A stretch of 64,000 nt of DNA, from contig NZ_CP169056.1 in assembly GCF_041890415.1 (NCBI RefSeq), positions 2,852,001 to 2,916,000 of the forward strand. The letters run 5' to 3'. Below, piece by piece: positions 52,394 to 61,794 of the stretch (position 1 is its first letter; each line of letters starts with the position of its first letter). Below the pieces are notes generated by a model. That model was given only the letters and a program-made list of their open reading frames with translations. It searched no databases and was not told the origin of the DNA. Position numbers and translations under genes: made by a program. Source of the stretch: Pseudoxanthomonas koreensis_A. GTDB lineage: Bacteria > Pseudomonadota > Gammaproteobacteria > Xanthomonadales > Xanthomonadaceae.

Positions 52394-55195
52394 TCAGGGG
52401 CCGGCCAGCGCCGGTGCAGCCGTTGCCTCCAGGCTGGCGGCGATCTGTTGCCGGACGTCGGCTGACGTCGTCGGCCGCGCCATGCCGGCCAGCGCCTCGT
52501 CACGCAACGCAGCACAGGCCGGCTGGGCAGGCACCGCGCAGGCCAGGCGCACCAGCGGTATCAATGCCAGGACCCGGTGCCCGTGGCCCGCGGGCACGAC
52601 CGCCTCCAGTTGCGAGCGGGCGTGCATGGCTTCCACCCAGGCCTGGGCCGGCGAGCGTTCCGCACTGCGCACCAGTGCTTCCAGCTCCTGCAGGCGGATC
52701 AACCACGCAGCCGGGTTGTCCTGCGCCTGGTAGAGCTGGCGGGCGCGGGCGAACAGCGGCAACGCCTCCGCCTCCCGGTCCAGCGCCACCAGGATCCGGG
52801 CCAGGTTGCTGTAGCGCGCCGCCAGCAGGGGCGAGTCGTCGCCCATGGCCTCGCGCAGGCCTTCCAGCGCGGCGCGGCTGAGTGGCTCGGCCTGTGCCGC
52901 GCGCCCCATCAGGCGCAGCACGTCGGCCCGGTTGCCGTTGCAGATGTGCACGCCGGCGTGGTCGGGGCCACCCAGGGCCGCAGACGCGGCCGCGCATTCG
53001 GCCAGGCGTGCGACGGCACCTTCGAAGTCGCCGGCCTTGAACAGGAACACGCCGAAGTTGCCCAGGTAGGTGGCGACTTCCGGATGGTTGCCGCCGCGCG
53101 CATCCACCAGCCCGGCCAGCTGCGCCTCGTACAGTTCGCGGGCACGGGCGAATTCGCCGAGCACGGTCAACGCATCGGCCAGCGCACCGCGGCTGGCATC
53201 CAGTTCCGGCGTGTCGCGGTCGTAGATGCTTTCCTGCGCGGCCAGCACCGGTTCCAGCAACTGCGCCGCGCGTGCAGCGTCGCCCAGCCGCAGCACTGCG
53301 CGGGCATGGCGGGTACGCACGTTCAGGGTGTGGGCGTGGTCCACGCCGTAGTGCGCGCCACGCAAGGCGACCAGCTGCGCGTACAGGGGCTCGCTCTGGC
53401 GCACCTGGCCGAGGCGGTCCTGGAACGAGGCCGCAGTGAACAGCACCTGGTTGCACAGTTCGAACGGCTGCTGGTTGCGTGCCCGGCACCAGCCCAGGGT
53501 GTACTCGATGCTGGCGCTGGCGTGGTCGACGCGGTCCAGGGTGCCATCGATGGCTTGCTGCAACAGCAATGCACGGACATGGCCTTCCGAGTCCGGCGCG
53601 TGGCGCTGGTAGATGTCCAGCGCACGGCCGGCCAGCAGCTGCGCGTCCGTGCCAGCCTGGTGGAACCACAGCGCGCGGCCGCGTGCCACCAGGGTGTCGG
53701 CGTACTCCGGGCTGTCTTCGCCATGCAGCGCACCGCGCAGGGTGCCGGCCTCGGCCGCCAGGCTTGCCGACTGGTCATGGACGCCGGCCGCCTGGGCGAT
53801 GTCGGAAAGGGTCAGCAATACGGTGGCAAGCACGCCGGGGCGGCTGGCAAGGTCGCTGCGCGCGTGCGCGGCGGCAGACTGGATCAGGCGTCCACGATCC
53901 ATCGCTCGCGCCTCGGCGGTGGATGGAGCCAGCTCGCGCAGCAGGGATTCCAGGTAGCGCAGTTGCAGGCGCGCTTCCTGCGCTGCCTGGTTGGCGCGCT
54001 GTGCCTGCCACAGTACGCCTAGCCCACCGGCCAGCAGCGATGCAGCCAGCACCGTGGCGGCGGCCAGCGGCAGCCGGTTGCGCTGCACGAAGCGGCGTAA
54101 CCGGTAGCCGGCGCTCGGCGCCCGTGCCTGCACCGGACGCCGGCTGCGATGACGGCGCAGGTCGGCGACGAACGCCTCGACACCCGGATAGCGGTCGGCC
54201 GGATCGCGCGCCAGCGCACGTTGCAGGATCGCGTCCAGGTCCCCGCGCAGGCGGGTGGCGAAGCCGCGTTCCGGGGTTCCAGCCGGCGCCCGTGCCGCAC
54301 GCACCGAAGGCGCCTCCAGGTCATGGCCGCCGGCGCCGGCGTGGCTGTGCGGGGCGCTGCCGGCCAGCAGCCGATAGGTGAGCGCGGCCAGGCCATACAC
54401 ATCGGCGGCGGTGCCGGAGTCGCGACCGTCGATCTGTTCCGGGGCGGCATATTCGGGCGTCAGCGCATGCAGCCCGGTGCGGGTGGGCGCGGCCGCCGAC
54501 AGTTCGCGGCCGATGCCGAAGTCCAGCAGGCGCACCAGGCCATCCTCGTCCACCATCACGTTGGATGGCTTGATGTCGCGATGCACGACCAGGTTGCGGT
54601 GCGCGTGGGCCAGGGCATCGGCCACCTGTTCGATCAGGTCCAGGCGTGCGTGCAGGCCCAGCGCGCGCGCGTTGCACCAGTGGTCGATGCGCTGCCCGTC
54701 CACCAGCGCCATCGCCAGCCACGGGGTGCCGTCCTCGGCCACGCCGGCCTCGTACAGGGGCGCGATATAGGGATGGCGCAGGCCCGCCAGCACCGACTGT
54801 TCGCGCAGGAAGCGCTCGCGACCGCCGCGTGCCATCGCACCCAGGCTGAGGATCTTGACCGCCGCCTGCTGGCCCAGCGGAGGCACGGTGGAGGTGGCAC
54901 GCCAGACCACGGCCATGCCGCCTTCGCCGATCCAGTCCTGCAACTGCCAGCGCCCGAGCTGGCGGCCTTGCAGCGCGCCATGGTCGTATTCGCTGGCCGC
55001 CAGCTGCGGGGCCAGCGGATGGTCCAGCGGGCCGCTGCGGGCGCTGCCCGCCAGCAACCGGCGCACCCGCGCACTGACCTCCGGGTCACTGCACAGCGCC
55101 TGCAGCCGTGGCTCGTGCTGGTCCTGCGGCAGGTCCAGCAGCTCATCGAGGATGGCATCGGCGGCCTGCCAGATCTCGCGTTCGCGGGGATCCAT
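52394..55195 (-). CDS. Ser/Thr protein kinase with transmembrane helix and TPR region (module 2)
   Basis: A 933-residue kinase paralogous to module 1. The kinase motifs are GEGGMAVVW, K114 in AAVKILSLG, HRDIKPSN (205-212), DFG (225-227) and PEYAAPEQ. The transmembrane helix is at about 375-396. The C-terminal region of about 535 residues is composed of TPR-like repeats (for example the NHPEVATYLGNFGVFLFKAGDF segment, cited here only in part). ATG 55195 lies six bases after the stop of its sigma gene. The C-terminal regions of modules 1 and 2 have diverged far more than the kinase domains, suggesting different signals or partners. Confidence 0.9.
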   Translation of the reverse strand: MDPREREIWQAADAILDELLDLPQDQHEPRLQALCSDPEVSARVRRLLAGSARSGPLDHPLAPQLAASEYDHGALQGRQLGRWQLQDWIGEGGMAVVWRATSTVPPLGQQAAVKILSLGAMARGGRERFLREQSVLAGLRHPYIAPLYEAGVAEDGTPWLAMALVDGQRIDHWCNARALGLHARLDLIEQVADALAHAHRNLVVHRDIKPSNVMVDEDGLVRLLDFGIGRELSAAAPTRTGLHALTPEYAAPEQIDGRDSGTAADVYGLAALTYRLLAGSAPHSHAGAGGHDLEAPSVRAARAPAGTPERGFATRLRGDLDAILQRALARDPADRYPGVEAFVADLRRHRSRRPVQARAPSAGYRLRRFVQRNRLPLAAATVLAASLLAGGLGVLWQAQRANQAAQEARLQLRYLESLLRELAPSTAEARAMDRGRLIQSAAAHARSDLASRPGVLATVLLTLSDIAQAAGVHDQSASLAAEAGTLRGALHGEDSPEYADTLVARGRALWFHQAGTDAQLLAGRALDIYQRHAPDSEGHVRALLLQQAIDGTLDRVDHASASIEYTLGWCRARNQQPFELCNQVLFTAASFQDRLGQVRQSEPLYAQLVALRGAHYGVDHAHTLNVRTRHARAVLRLGDAARAAQLLEPVLAAQESIYDRDTPELDASRGALADALTVLGEFARARELYEAQLAGLVDARGGNHPEVATYLGNFGVFLFKAGDFEGAVARLAECAAASAALGGPDHAGVHICNGNRADVLRLMGRAAQAEPLSRAALEGLREAMGDDSPLLAARYSNLARILVALDREAEALPLFARARQLYQAQDNPAAWLIRLQELEALVRSAERSPAQAWVEAMHARSQLEAVVPAGHGHRVLALIPLVRLACAVPAQPACAALRDEALAGMARPTTSADVRQQIAASLEATAAPALAGP

Positions 55196-55200
55196 TCCGT

Positions 55201-55740
55201 TCACTCCAGCTGCGCGTGGAGAAATGCACGTGCGCGCTGCCACTGGCGGTAGACGGTGCGCTCGGAAATCTCCAGCAGGGTCGCCACTTCGGCAAACTCC
55301 AGCCCGCCGAAGTAGTGCAGCTCGACGATATCGCGTTGCTGCGGGGCGACCCCCGCCAGTGCCTCCAGGCCTTCATGCAGGTCCAGCATCTGTGCGGCGG
55401 GCACCTGCGCCAGGGATTCGGTCAGGGTCACCTCGACCAGGTCGCCACCACGCTTGCACGCGGCCTTGCGCCGCGCATGGTCGACCACGATCCAGCGCAT
55501 CGCCTTGGCGGCGGTGGTGAAGAAGTGGCGGCGGTCGCTGCCGCTGAGCGGCTCGCCGTTGGTCGCGCGCAGGTACAGCTCGTGGACCAGCACGGTCGGG
55601 GTGAGGGTGCGCTCGCCGGCGCGCAGGCGCGCGGCGGCGATCTGCCGAAGCTGCGGGTAAAGGCGCTGGAATACCTCAGACAGGCACGCAGGTTCACCCG
55701 CGCGCACCCGTGCCAGCAGTTGCGTGATCTCGTTCTCCAT
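55201..55740 (-). CDS. ECF-type RNA polymerase sigma factor (module 2)
   Basis: A 179-residue paralogue of the module 1 sigma factor, with FQRLYPQLRQIAAARLRAGE, HFFTTAAKAMRWIVVDHARR and a region 4 ending VATLLEISERTVYRQWQRAR. ATG 55740 gives the shared N-terminus (ENEITQLLARVRAG). The kinase gene follows six bases later. The region 4 recognition helix differs from module 1 (ERTVYRQWQRA versus ESTAKREWAQA), so target promoters probably differ. Confidence 0.9.
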   Translation of the reverse strand: MENEITQLLARVRAGEPACLSEVFQRLYPQLRQIAAARLRAGERTLTPTVLVHELYLRATNGEPLSGSDRRHFFTTAAKAMRWIVVDHARRKAACKRGGDLVEVTLTESLAQVPAAQMLDLHEGLEALAGVAPQQRDIVELHYFGGLEFAEVATLLEISERTVYRQWQRARAFLHAQLE

Positions 55741-55977
55741 GAGCGACCACACCTTGCCCGGACACAGGCCGGGGCCACAGGGTAGCCGGATTCCCGCGCC
55801 TGCGCAGGCGCTGGCCGGGAGCGGGCGAAGTGCCGACATCGCTTGCATGACTGGCCACCACGACGGGGACTGCGCACAGGTATCCGCAGATCACGGCAGC
55901 CGGCTGCCGCCGTGCGGGTGGCAGTTGCAGGCCGCGGTTTGCGGATGCCTGGATGACCACTCCGCGGAAATCCTGCC

Positions 55978-56976
55978 ATGCACATGTCGTTGCGCGTCCT
56001 CCTGCCCGTCGCTGTCCTGCTTGGCCTGGCCGCCATCCCGGCCAGCGCCTCCCGGCTGCACACTCCGCCGCTCAAGATCCAGCCGCTGCTTTCACCGGTG
56101 CCGCTGGAGGCGCTGCAGCTGCACCAGGCCCGGATCGACGGCCTGCGCGACAACGGCCCGGCCGCCCTGGACCGGCCGTTGTCCGGTGGCTGGGCCCTGG
56201 CCGGCTTCAACCTGCGCTTCGGCAACGGCGACCACAAGCTGCGCCGGATCGGGGTGCTGGGGGAGGAGCGCTTCGTGCGCTTTGCCCTGGCCGACAGCAA
56301 TGGCGACGACCCGTTCAATGCCAGCGCCCGCCTAACCTCGTTGCCGGGCATCAAGGTGCAACAGGTCAGCGCCGATGGCGGCGGCAAGTTCGAGATTCCA
56401 TTGCCCGGGCGCGCGCAAGCCAACTCGACCCTGGTGCTGTCCGGGTTCGAGTTCCGCCGCAGCGACGGCACCGACGCCAACCTGCGCAACATCGGCGTGT
56501 GGCTGGACCCGGAACGCAATGTCGCCCGGGTATCCCTGATCGACGACCAGGGCCTGGACTTCCGGGGCCTGGAAGCCAGCCTCGGCGCGATGGCGGCCAG
56601 CACACTGGTGCCGCTGCCGGGCCTGCTGGAAGTTGGCACCGTGAGCGCCGGCACCCGGGCAACCAGCCGCGGCATCGCCCGGATGTCCGGCAAGTACCGC
56701 GGCTACCGGGTAACCGTGCAGTACGCCTGGATCCCCAATGCGATGGTGTCGGCCAAGGGCGCACTGGCCGGAACCCGCGCGCGCCGCGGCAGCGCGCCGG
56801 CGGACCGGGTGGACGCGTTGCAGGGCTTCGAATTCACCTTCAACAACAGCGACCACCACCTGCTGGGCCTGGGCCTGAACACCGGCGGCAACGCTGAGGT
56901 GTTCTTCCAGGACAACAACACCGACGACCCGATCCAGTGGAGCACCACCTACGTGACCCTGCGCGGAACCCGCTGA
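55978..56976 (+). CDS. Exported protein with three GF-DHHL-type repeats
   Basis: A 332-residue exported protein (signal peptide 1-24). Three similar segments can be aligned by eye: 76-115 (AGFNLRFGNGDHKLRRIGVL), 156-195 (SGFEFRRSDGTDANLRNIGV) and 283-325 (QGFEFTFNNSDHHLLGLGLN), the first and last followed by a DNN/DSNGDDP tail. Between repeats 2 and 3 sits VQYAWIPNAMVSAKG. I have a sense of having met this repeat in other secreted bacterial proteins, but know no named family. The acidic Asn/Asp ends suggest metal or sugar binding. It is alone between module 2 and a panE-like gene. Confidence 0.78.
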   Translation: MHMSLRVLLPVAVLLGLAAIPASASRLHTPPLKIQPLLSPVPLEALQLHQARIDGLRDNGPAALDRPLSGGWALAGFNLRFGNGDHKLRRIGVLGEERFVRFALADSNGDDPFNASARLTSLPGIKVQQVSADGGGKFEIPLPGRAQANSTLVLSGFEFRRSDGTDANLRNIGVWLDPERNVARVSLIDDQGLDFRGLEASLGAMAASTLVPLPGLLEVGTVSAGTRATSRGIARMSGKYRGYRVTVQYAWIPNAMVSAKGALAGTRARRGSAPADRVDALQGFEFTFNNSDHHLLGLGLNTGGNAEVFFQDNNTDDPIQWSTTYVTLRGTR

Positions 56977-56980
56977 GCAC

Positions 56981-57019
56981 CGCGCCTGCGGATGTGCAGG
57001 CTGCACATCCGCAGGCGCG
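56981..57019. terminator. 39-bp perfect palindrome, probable bidirectional terminator
   Basis: The 19-base arm 56981-56999 (CGCGCCTGCGGATGTGCAG) is fully complementary to 57001-57019 with a single central base. It begins four bases after the stop of the exported repeat protein and lies 61 bases from the end of the convergent panE-like gene. Confidence 0.65.
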
Positions 57020-57079
57020 CCCGGGGACGGTTGTTCCTGGCATTGCCATCGGCGGGCGCCGGGACGGCGCCGGCCCGGT

Positions 57080-58033
57080 TCAGGCGGTGGCGCGCGCTGC
57101 CGCGTAGGCCTGCAGGTGCGCCCAGGCCGCGTCCAGCCGCGGCACGTCCAGCCCGGCGCGGTGCGCGCGGTGAACCATGTCGCCCACGATCTGCAACGCC
57201 TCCACCGGTTGCCCGGCGCGCAGGTCGCGCAGCATCGACGCGGTGACCGGCGAGCCGGCGCGGGTGAGTCCTTCGCGTGCGCGCGCCGCCTCGGCGTCGG
57301 GCACCGGATGGCCCTCGGCGGCGGCGACCGCAAGGCACTCCTGGTGCAGGGCGGCCATGAACTGCGCACCGCCTTCGGTGGCGACGATCGCGCCGATGCT
57401 GGCACGCATCAGGCAGGTGCCGGCCGCCAGCGCGGCCAGGAAGCTGAATTTGATCCACTGCGCGGCGGTGATGTCCGGCGCATGCAGGTGATCGACCCCG
57501 GCCTGCGCATACGCAGCCGCCAGCCGTGCCAGCACGCCGCCGTCGACATTGCCGTCGCGCAGGCCGAAGGTGATCGACGCCGGCCGCCCCAGGTGCAGGA
57601 TCTCGCCATCCGCGCCGAGCGCGGCACCGATGAAGCACAGCCCGCCCAGCACCCGTTCGCGGCCGAAGCGTGCGTCGAGCGCGTCGTAATGCAGCAGGCC
57701 GTTGAGGATCGGCAGCACCGTGGTGTCGGCGCCCACCGCCGGAGTGATCGCCGTGACCGCGCTGTCCAGGTCGTAGGCCTTGCAGGTCAGCATCACCAGC
57801 TCGAACGGCCGCGCCGCAGCCAGCGCCGGCAGTGCATCGGCGGTGACCGTGGCCACCTGCAGCTGGGCATCGCCCAGCGGGCTGCTGATGCGCAGGCCGT
57901 GGCTGGCCAGCAGCGCTGCCCGTGCCGGGCGTACCAGGAAGGTGACATCGGCACCGGCCTGGACCAGGCGCCCGCCGAAGTAGCCGCCGGTGCCGCCGGC
58001 GCCCAGCACCAGGATGCGCGGCGCCGCGTTCAA
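57080..58033 (-). CDS. 2-dehydropantoate 2-reductase family protein (PanE/ApbA-like)
   Basis: A 317-residue NADPH-dependent reductase of the ketopantoate reductase family. The Rossmann motif is ILVLGAGGTGGYFGGRL near the N-terminus; the conserved Lys is in MLTCKAYDLDSA and QWIKFSFLAALAA. In pantothenate synthesis such enzymes make pantoate, but many paralogues have other substrates, so panE is not claimed. The start is TTG 58033, whose last two bases and the next A form the permease stop (TTGA), so it is translationally coupled to the ABC exporter. The biological link between the two is not obvious. Confidence 0.85.
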   Translation of the reverse strand: MNAAPRILVLGAGGTGGYFGGRLVQAGADVTFLVRPARAALLASHGLRISSPLGDAQLQVATVTADALPALAAARPFELVMLTCKAYDLDSAVTAITPAVGADTTVLPILNGLLHYDALDARFGRERVLGGLCFIGAALGADGEILHLGRPASITFGLRDGNVDGGVLARLAAAYAQAGVDHLHAPDITAAQWIKFSFLAALAAGTCLMRASIGAIVATEGGAQFMAALHQECLAVAAAEGHPVPDAEAARAREGLTRAGSPVTASMLRDLRAGQPVEALQIVGDMVHRAHRAGLDVPRLDAAWAHLQAYAAARATA

Positions 58034-58844
58034 CTGCGCAGGCCGACGCCGCGACGCAGCAGCCACAGCGACAGCGTGGACAGCACCGCGACGAAGCACA
58101 GCATCAGCGCATAGGCCACCCACAGCGGCACGTCGGTGGTGCCCAGCAGGCCGTAGCGGAACGCGTTGACCATGTAGAAGATCGGGTTGGCGTGGGTGGC
58201 CGCCTCGGCCCAGCCCGGCAGCAGCTTCACCGAATAGAACACGCCGCCCAGGTAGGTCAGCGGGGTCAGGATGAAGGTCGGCACGATCGCCACGTCGTCG
58301 AACTTCCTGGCGAACACCGCGTTGATGAAGCCGGCCAGCGAGAAGATCACCGCACCCAGCAATACCGTGCTCAGGGTCACCAGCGGATGCGGGATGCGCA
58401 CCGTGGTGAAGCACATGGCGATGCCCAGCACGATCACCCCGACCATCACCCCGCGCAGCACCGCGCCGGCCACGTAGCCCCACAGGATCACCCAGTTGGG
58501 CATCGGGCTGACCAGCAACTCCTCCACGTGGCGTCCGAACTTGGCACCGAAGAACGAGGACGAGATGTTGCCGTAGCTGTTCTGGATCACGCTCATCATC
58601 ACCAGCCCGGGGACGATGAACTCCATGTAGCTGTAACCGCCCATGTCGCCGATCCGCGAACCGATCAGGCCGCCGAAGATCAGGAAGTACAGGGTCATGG
58701 TGATGGCCGGCGGCACCAGCGTCTGCGACCAGATGCGCAGGATCCGGAACACCTCGCGGCGCATGATGGTGACCAGCGCGATCCAGTGGCGCGCCGCGGT
58801 GGTGGAGTCGGCCGGGGCTGCGGCGGAAGACTGCACGTCGTGCT

Positions 58845-58848
<4 letters not shown>
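58030..58848 (-). CDS. ABC-2 type exporter permease (YadH-like)
   Basis: A 272-residue membrane protein with six hydrophobic segments and the ABC-2 signature (SYMEFIVPGLVMMSVIQNSY, GRHVEELLVSPMPNWVILWG and FILTPLTYLGGVFYSVKLLP). It closely matches the YadH type. ATG 58848 overlaps the ATPase stop as ATGA. Forms an exporter with the upstream ATPase; cargo is unknown. Confidence 0.92.
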
Positions 58849-59801
<953 letters not shown>

Positions 59802-59820
59802 CGGGATCGTCTTGGTGCCT

Positions 59821-59866
59821 GGCCGCGTGCCTCGCGGCAAGCAACCAGTATAGGCGGCCCACTGGC
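59821..59866 (-). promoter_or_regulatory. Duplicated leader/promoter region, copy A (ABC operon)
   Basis: The block contains GGCCGCGTGCC (59821-59831), AGTATAGG and CCCACTGGCCC, all recurring in the leader of the next upstream gene (60699-60745). On the minus strand AGTATA reads TATACT (59852-59847), a good -10 box about 46 bases before the ATPase start. No clear -35. Confidence 0.5.
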
Positions 59867-59965
59867 CCACGCCCGGGCTTCACCGTTCCGGATCCGTGCC
59901 GCTTCCCGGCCCGGCACGCGGGCGCCTGCGACGTCGGGGACATCCGCCGCAGGCGGGTGGCGTTC

Positions 59966-60643
59966 TCAGCCGGCTCCGCCCTTGAGCCAGGCCTGCCGCT
60001 GCGGGCTCTCGTAGAACATGGCGGCGACATCGTCATGCCATGCTTCGGGCAGCCCGGCGAAGTTCTCCAGCACCGTGTCGCCGAAGTCCTCCCACTCGTT
60101 GTCCTCGCAGCCGACCACCACCTTGCAGTCGTCGCTGACCTGGATGCCTGCGCGCCGGAGTTCGTCGGCCAGCCACTGCAGTCCGAGCAGCTGCTCGTGG
60201 ATCAGGGCGCACGCCGGCAGCTCGAAGCGGTCACTCCACTCGAAGTTCTCGATCTGCTCGTATTTCTCGACCTTTTCCTCGTCCTCGTCCCGGGAATCGT
60301 CGTCCCCGCCCTCTTCGGACTCCGTCTCGATCCGCTCGCCATGCACGCGCAGGAACCGGAGCATGACCTTGTCCTCCTCCGGCCATTCGCAGTTGGCGGG
60401 GATGCTGGTCTCGACGCCGAAGTCGTCCGGCCACTCCTGCCCATTGATCGCCAGGTACATCAGCTCGTTGTACCCCTGGTGGCCGGTCCAGTGCAGCTTG
60501 CGGACGGGTTGCGGGATTTCATCGCGCCTGGCCAGCAGCTCCTCCAGCATCTGCCGGGTCATCGCGGCCACGTAGGTGTCGAAGCGGTAGCCGTGTGCGC
60601 CGCCACCGAACAGTGGCGTGTTTGCGTCGTTGCCTGTACTCAT
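59966..60643 (-). CDS. Acidic cytosolic protein of unknown function
   Basis: A 225-residue protein without export signal. An N-terminal helical part (YVAAMTRQMLEELLARRDEI), a conserved-looking TGHQGYNELMYLAINGQEWP, and a strongly acidic insert at 106-131 (ETESEEGGDDDSRDEDEEKV) are followed by a mixed domain with three Trp-containing motifs. I recognise no family. GGAG lies five bases before the ATG at 60643. It has its own -10 box and is separated from the ABC operon by 164 bases. Confidence 0.72.
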   Translation of the reverse strand: MSTGNDANTPLFGGGAHGYRFDTYVAAMTRQMLEELLARRDEIPQPVRKLHWTGHQGYNELMYLAINGQEWPDDFGVETSIPANCEWPEEDKVMLRFLRVHGERIETESEEGGDDDSRDEDEEKVEKYEQIENFEWSDRFELPACALIHEQLLGLQWLADELRRAGIQVSDDCKVVVGCEDNEWEDFGDTVLENFAGLPEAWHDDVAAMFYESPQRQAWLKGGAG

Positions 60644-60698
60644 CGTGTCTCCAGTCCTCCCTGCATCGATGGGGGTGCCCGGCGCGGCGTCCATGCCC

Positions 60699-60745
60699 GG
60701 CCGCGTGCCCTGCAGCGAGGGGCTAGTATAGGTACCCCACCGGTC
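60699..60745 (-). promoter_or_regulatory. Duplicated leader/promoter region, copy B
   Basis: Contains GGCCGCGTGCC (60699-60709), AGTATAGG (60725-60732) and CCCACCGGTCC, matching copy A. The minus-strand TATACT (60730-60725) is a -10 candidate for the acidic-protein gene; the overlapping plus-strand TAGTAT could serve the divergent reductase gene. Confidence 0.5.
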
Positions 60746-60757
60746 CGCTCTTCCGCC

Positions 60758-61534
60758 TTGGCCATCGTTCCGTTTCCGCTTCGCCTCGTTGACCGCCGCA
60801 TGCTGGCGCCCTCGGTCGGTCACTACGTGCTTGAACGTGACGATGGCCAGCCGCTGGATTTCGTTCCCGGCCAGTTCATCCAGATCCACTTCGACTATGC
60901 CGATGGCACCCCGGCGCGGCGCAGCTATTCGCTGGCCACGCTGCACGACCGCGCGCTGGGTCCGGGCGAAGCGGTGGAGATCGCCGTCGGACACGTGCCC
61001 GGCGGCGCGGCAACCGCGCTGTTCGAGGGCATGGGCATCGGCGACCGGGTCGAGGCCAGCGGCCCCTACGGCCGCTTCTGCCTGATGCCCGGCGACCGCA
61101 ACCGCCGCTATCTGCTGATCGGCACCGGCACCGGGGTGGCGCCGTACCGCGCAATGCTGCCGGTACTGGCCCAGCAGATGGACGAGCGCGGGATCGAGGT
61201 GGTGCTGCTGGCCGGCGCGCGTTCGCCCGGCGAGCTGCTGTACGGCGAGGAGTTCCGCGCCTTCGCCAACGCGCACCCGCGCTTCCGCTACATCCCCAGC
61301 CTGTCGCGCGAGCTGCCGGCAGCCGGCGCGCCGCATGCACATCCCGACGTGCGCCGTGGCTACGTGCAGCAGCAACTGGCCGAGCTCGCACCGGACCCGG
61401 TCACCGACATCGCCTACCTGTGCGGCAACCCGGTAATGGTGGATGCCACCGTCGAGGCGCTGAAGGGCCATCGCCTCGGCCTGGCCCAGATCCGTCGCGA
61501 GAAGTACGTCACCCAGCCCATTGCCGGGCATTGA
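60758..61534 (+). CDS. fpr: Ferredoxin--NADP reductase
   Basis: A 258-residue FAD-containing reductase of the bacterial FNR/Fpr subclass, exchanging electrons between NADPH and ferredoxin or flavodoxin. The FAD motif is ARRSYSLAT, preceded by FVPGQFIQIHF; the NADP part has LLIGTGTGVAPYRAML and YLCGNPVMVDATVEAL, and it ends REKYVTQPIAGH. TTG 60758 gives the family N-terminus AIVPFPLRLVDRRMLAPS; ATG 60800 would cut it off. Divergent from the acidic-protein gene. Confidence 0.92.
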   Translation: MAIVPFPLRLVDRRMLAPSVGHYVLERDDGQPLDFVPGQFIQIHFDYADGTPARRSYSLATLHDRALGPGEAVEIAVGHVPGGAATALFEGMGIGDRVEASGPYGRFCLMPGDRNRRYLLIGTGTGVAPYRAMLPVLAQQMDERGIEVVLLAGARSPGELLYGEEFRAFANAHPRFRYIPSLSRELPAAGAPHAHPDVRRGYVQQQLAELAPDPVTDIAYLCGNPVMVDATVEALKGHRLGLAQIRREKYVTQPIAGH

Positions 61535-61604
61535 GCCGGGCCGGCGCAGGCCGGCACCAGGGTCGCCCGCGGAAGACCACCAGCCTGGCCAGGGTGTAAA
61601 GGGA

Positions 61605-61657
61605 GCTTGACACGCCCGGACCGGGTGCTGCACAGTGGGTGTCAAGCTTGCTTGACA
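61605..61657 (+). promoter_or_regulatory. Operator-like repeats GCTTGACA and palindrome TGTCAAGC-TT-GCTTGACA
   Basis: GCTTGACA occurs at 61605-61612 and again at 61650-61657; the second copy is the right arm of the palindrome 61640-61657 with perfect 8-base arms. TTGACA at 61607 could also act as a -35 box, with CACAGT 18 bases on. It lies upstream of a membrane protein and an XRE regulator, which makes autoregulation by that regulator likely. Confidence 0.55.
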
Positions 61658-61668
61658 GACCCGTGCCG

Positions 61669-61794
61669 ATGACCACATCTCGCCGCACCCCGCTTCCTGC
61701 GTTGCCGGGCCGGGCCCATCCCGGTCCGCAAGCCGCCTCCGGCGCGACCGCCCCTTTGGCCGGGCAACCGGTCACGGCCGGAGTGGCGGCATGA
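61669..61794 (+). CDS. Possible 41-residue leader ORF overlapping the next gene
   Basis: An ATG at 61669 opens a frame that ends exactly at the next gene's start (ATGA, 61791-61794). The peptide is rich in Ala, Pro, Gly and Thr (MTTSRRTPLPALPGRAHPGP at the start), without membrane helix. No ribosome site is present. The exact overlap suggests translational coupling, but in this base composition such a frame may arise by chance. Confidence 0.35.
   Translation: MTTSRRTPLPALPGRAHPGPQAASGATAPLAGQPVTAGVAA

Noticed and set aside
61652..61680. TTGACA at 61652 as a -35 box with ACATCT 17 bases later
   Set aside because: The -10 match is poor and the hexamer is part of the palindromic operator; better read as an operator half-site.
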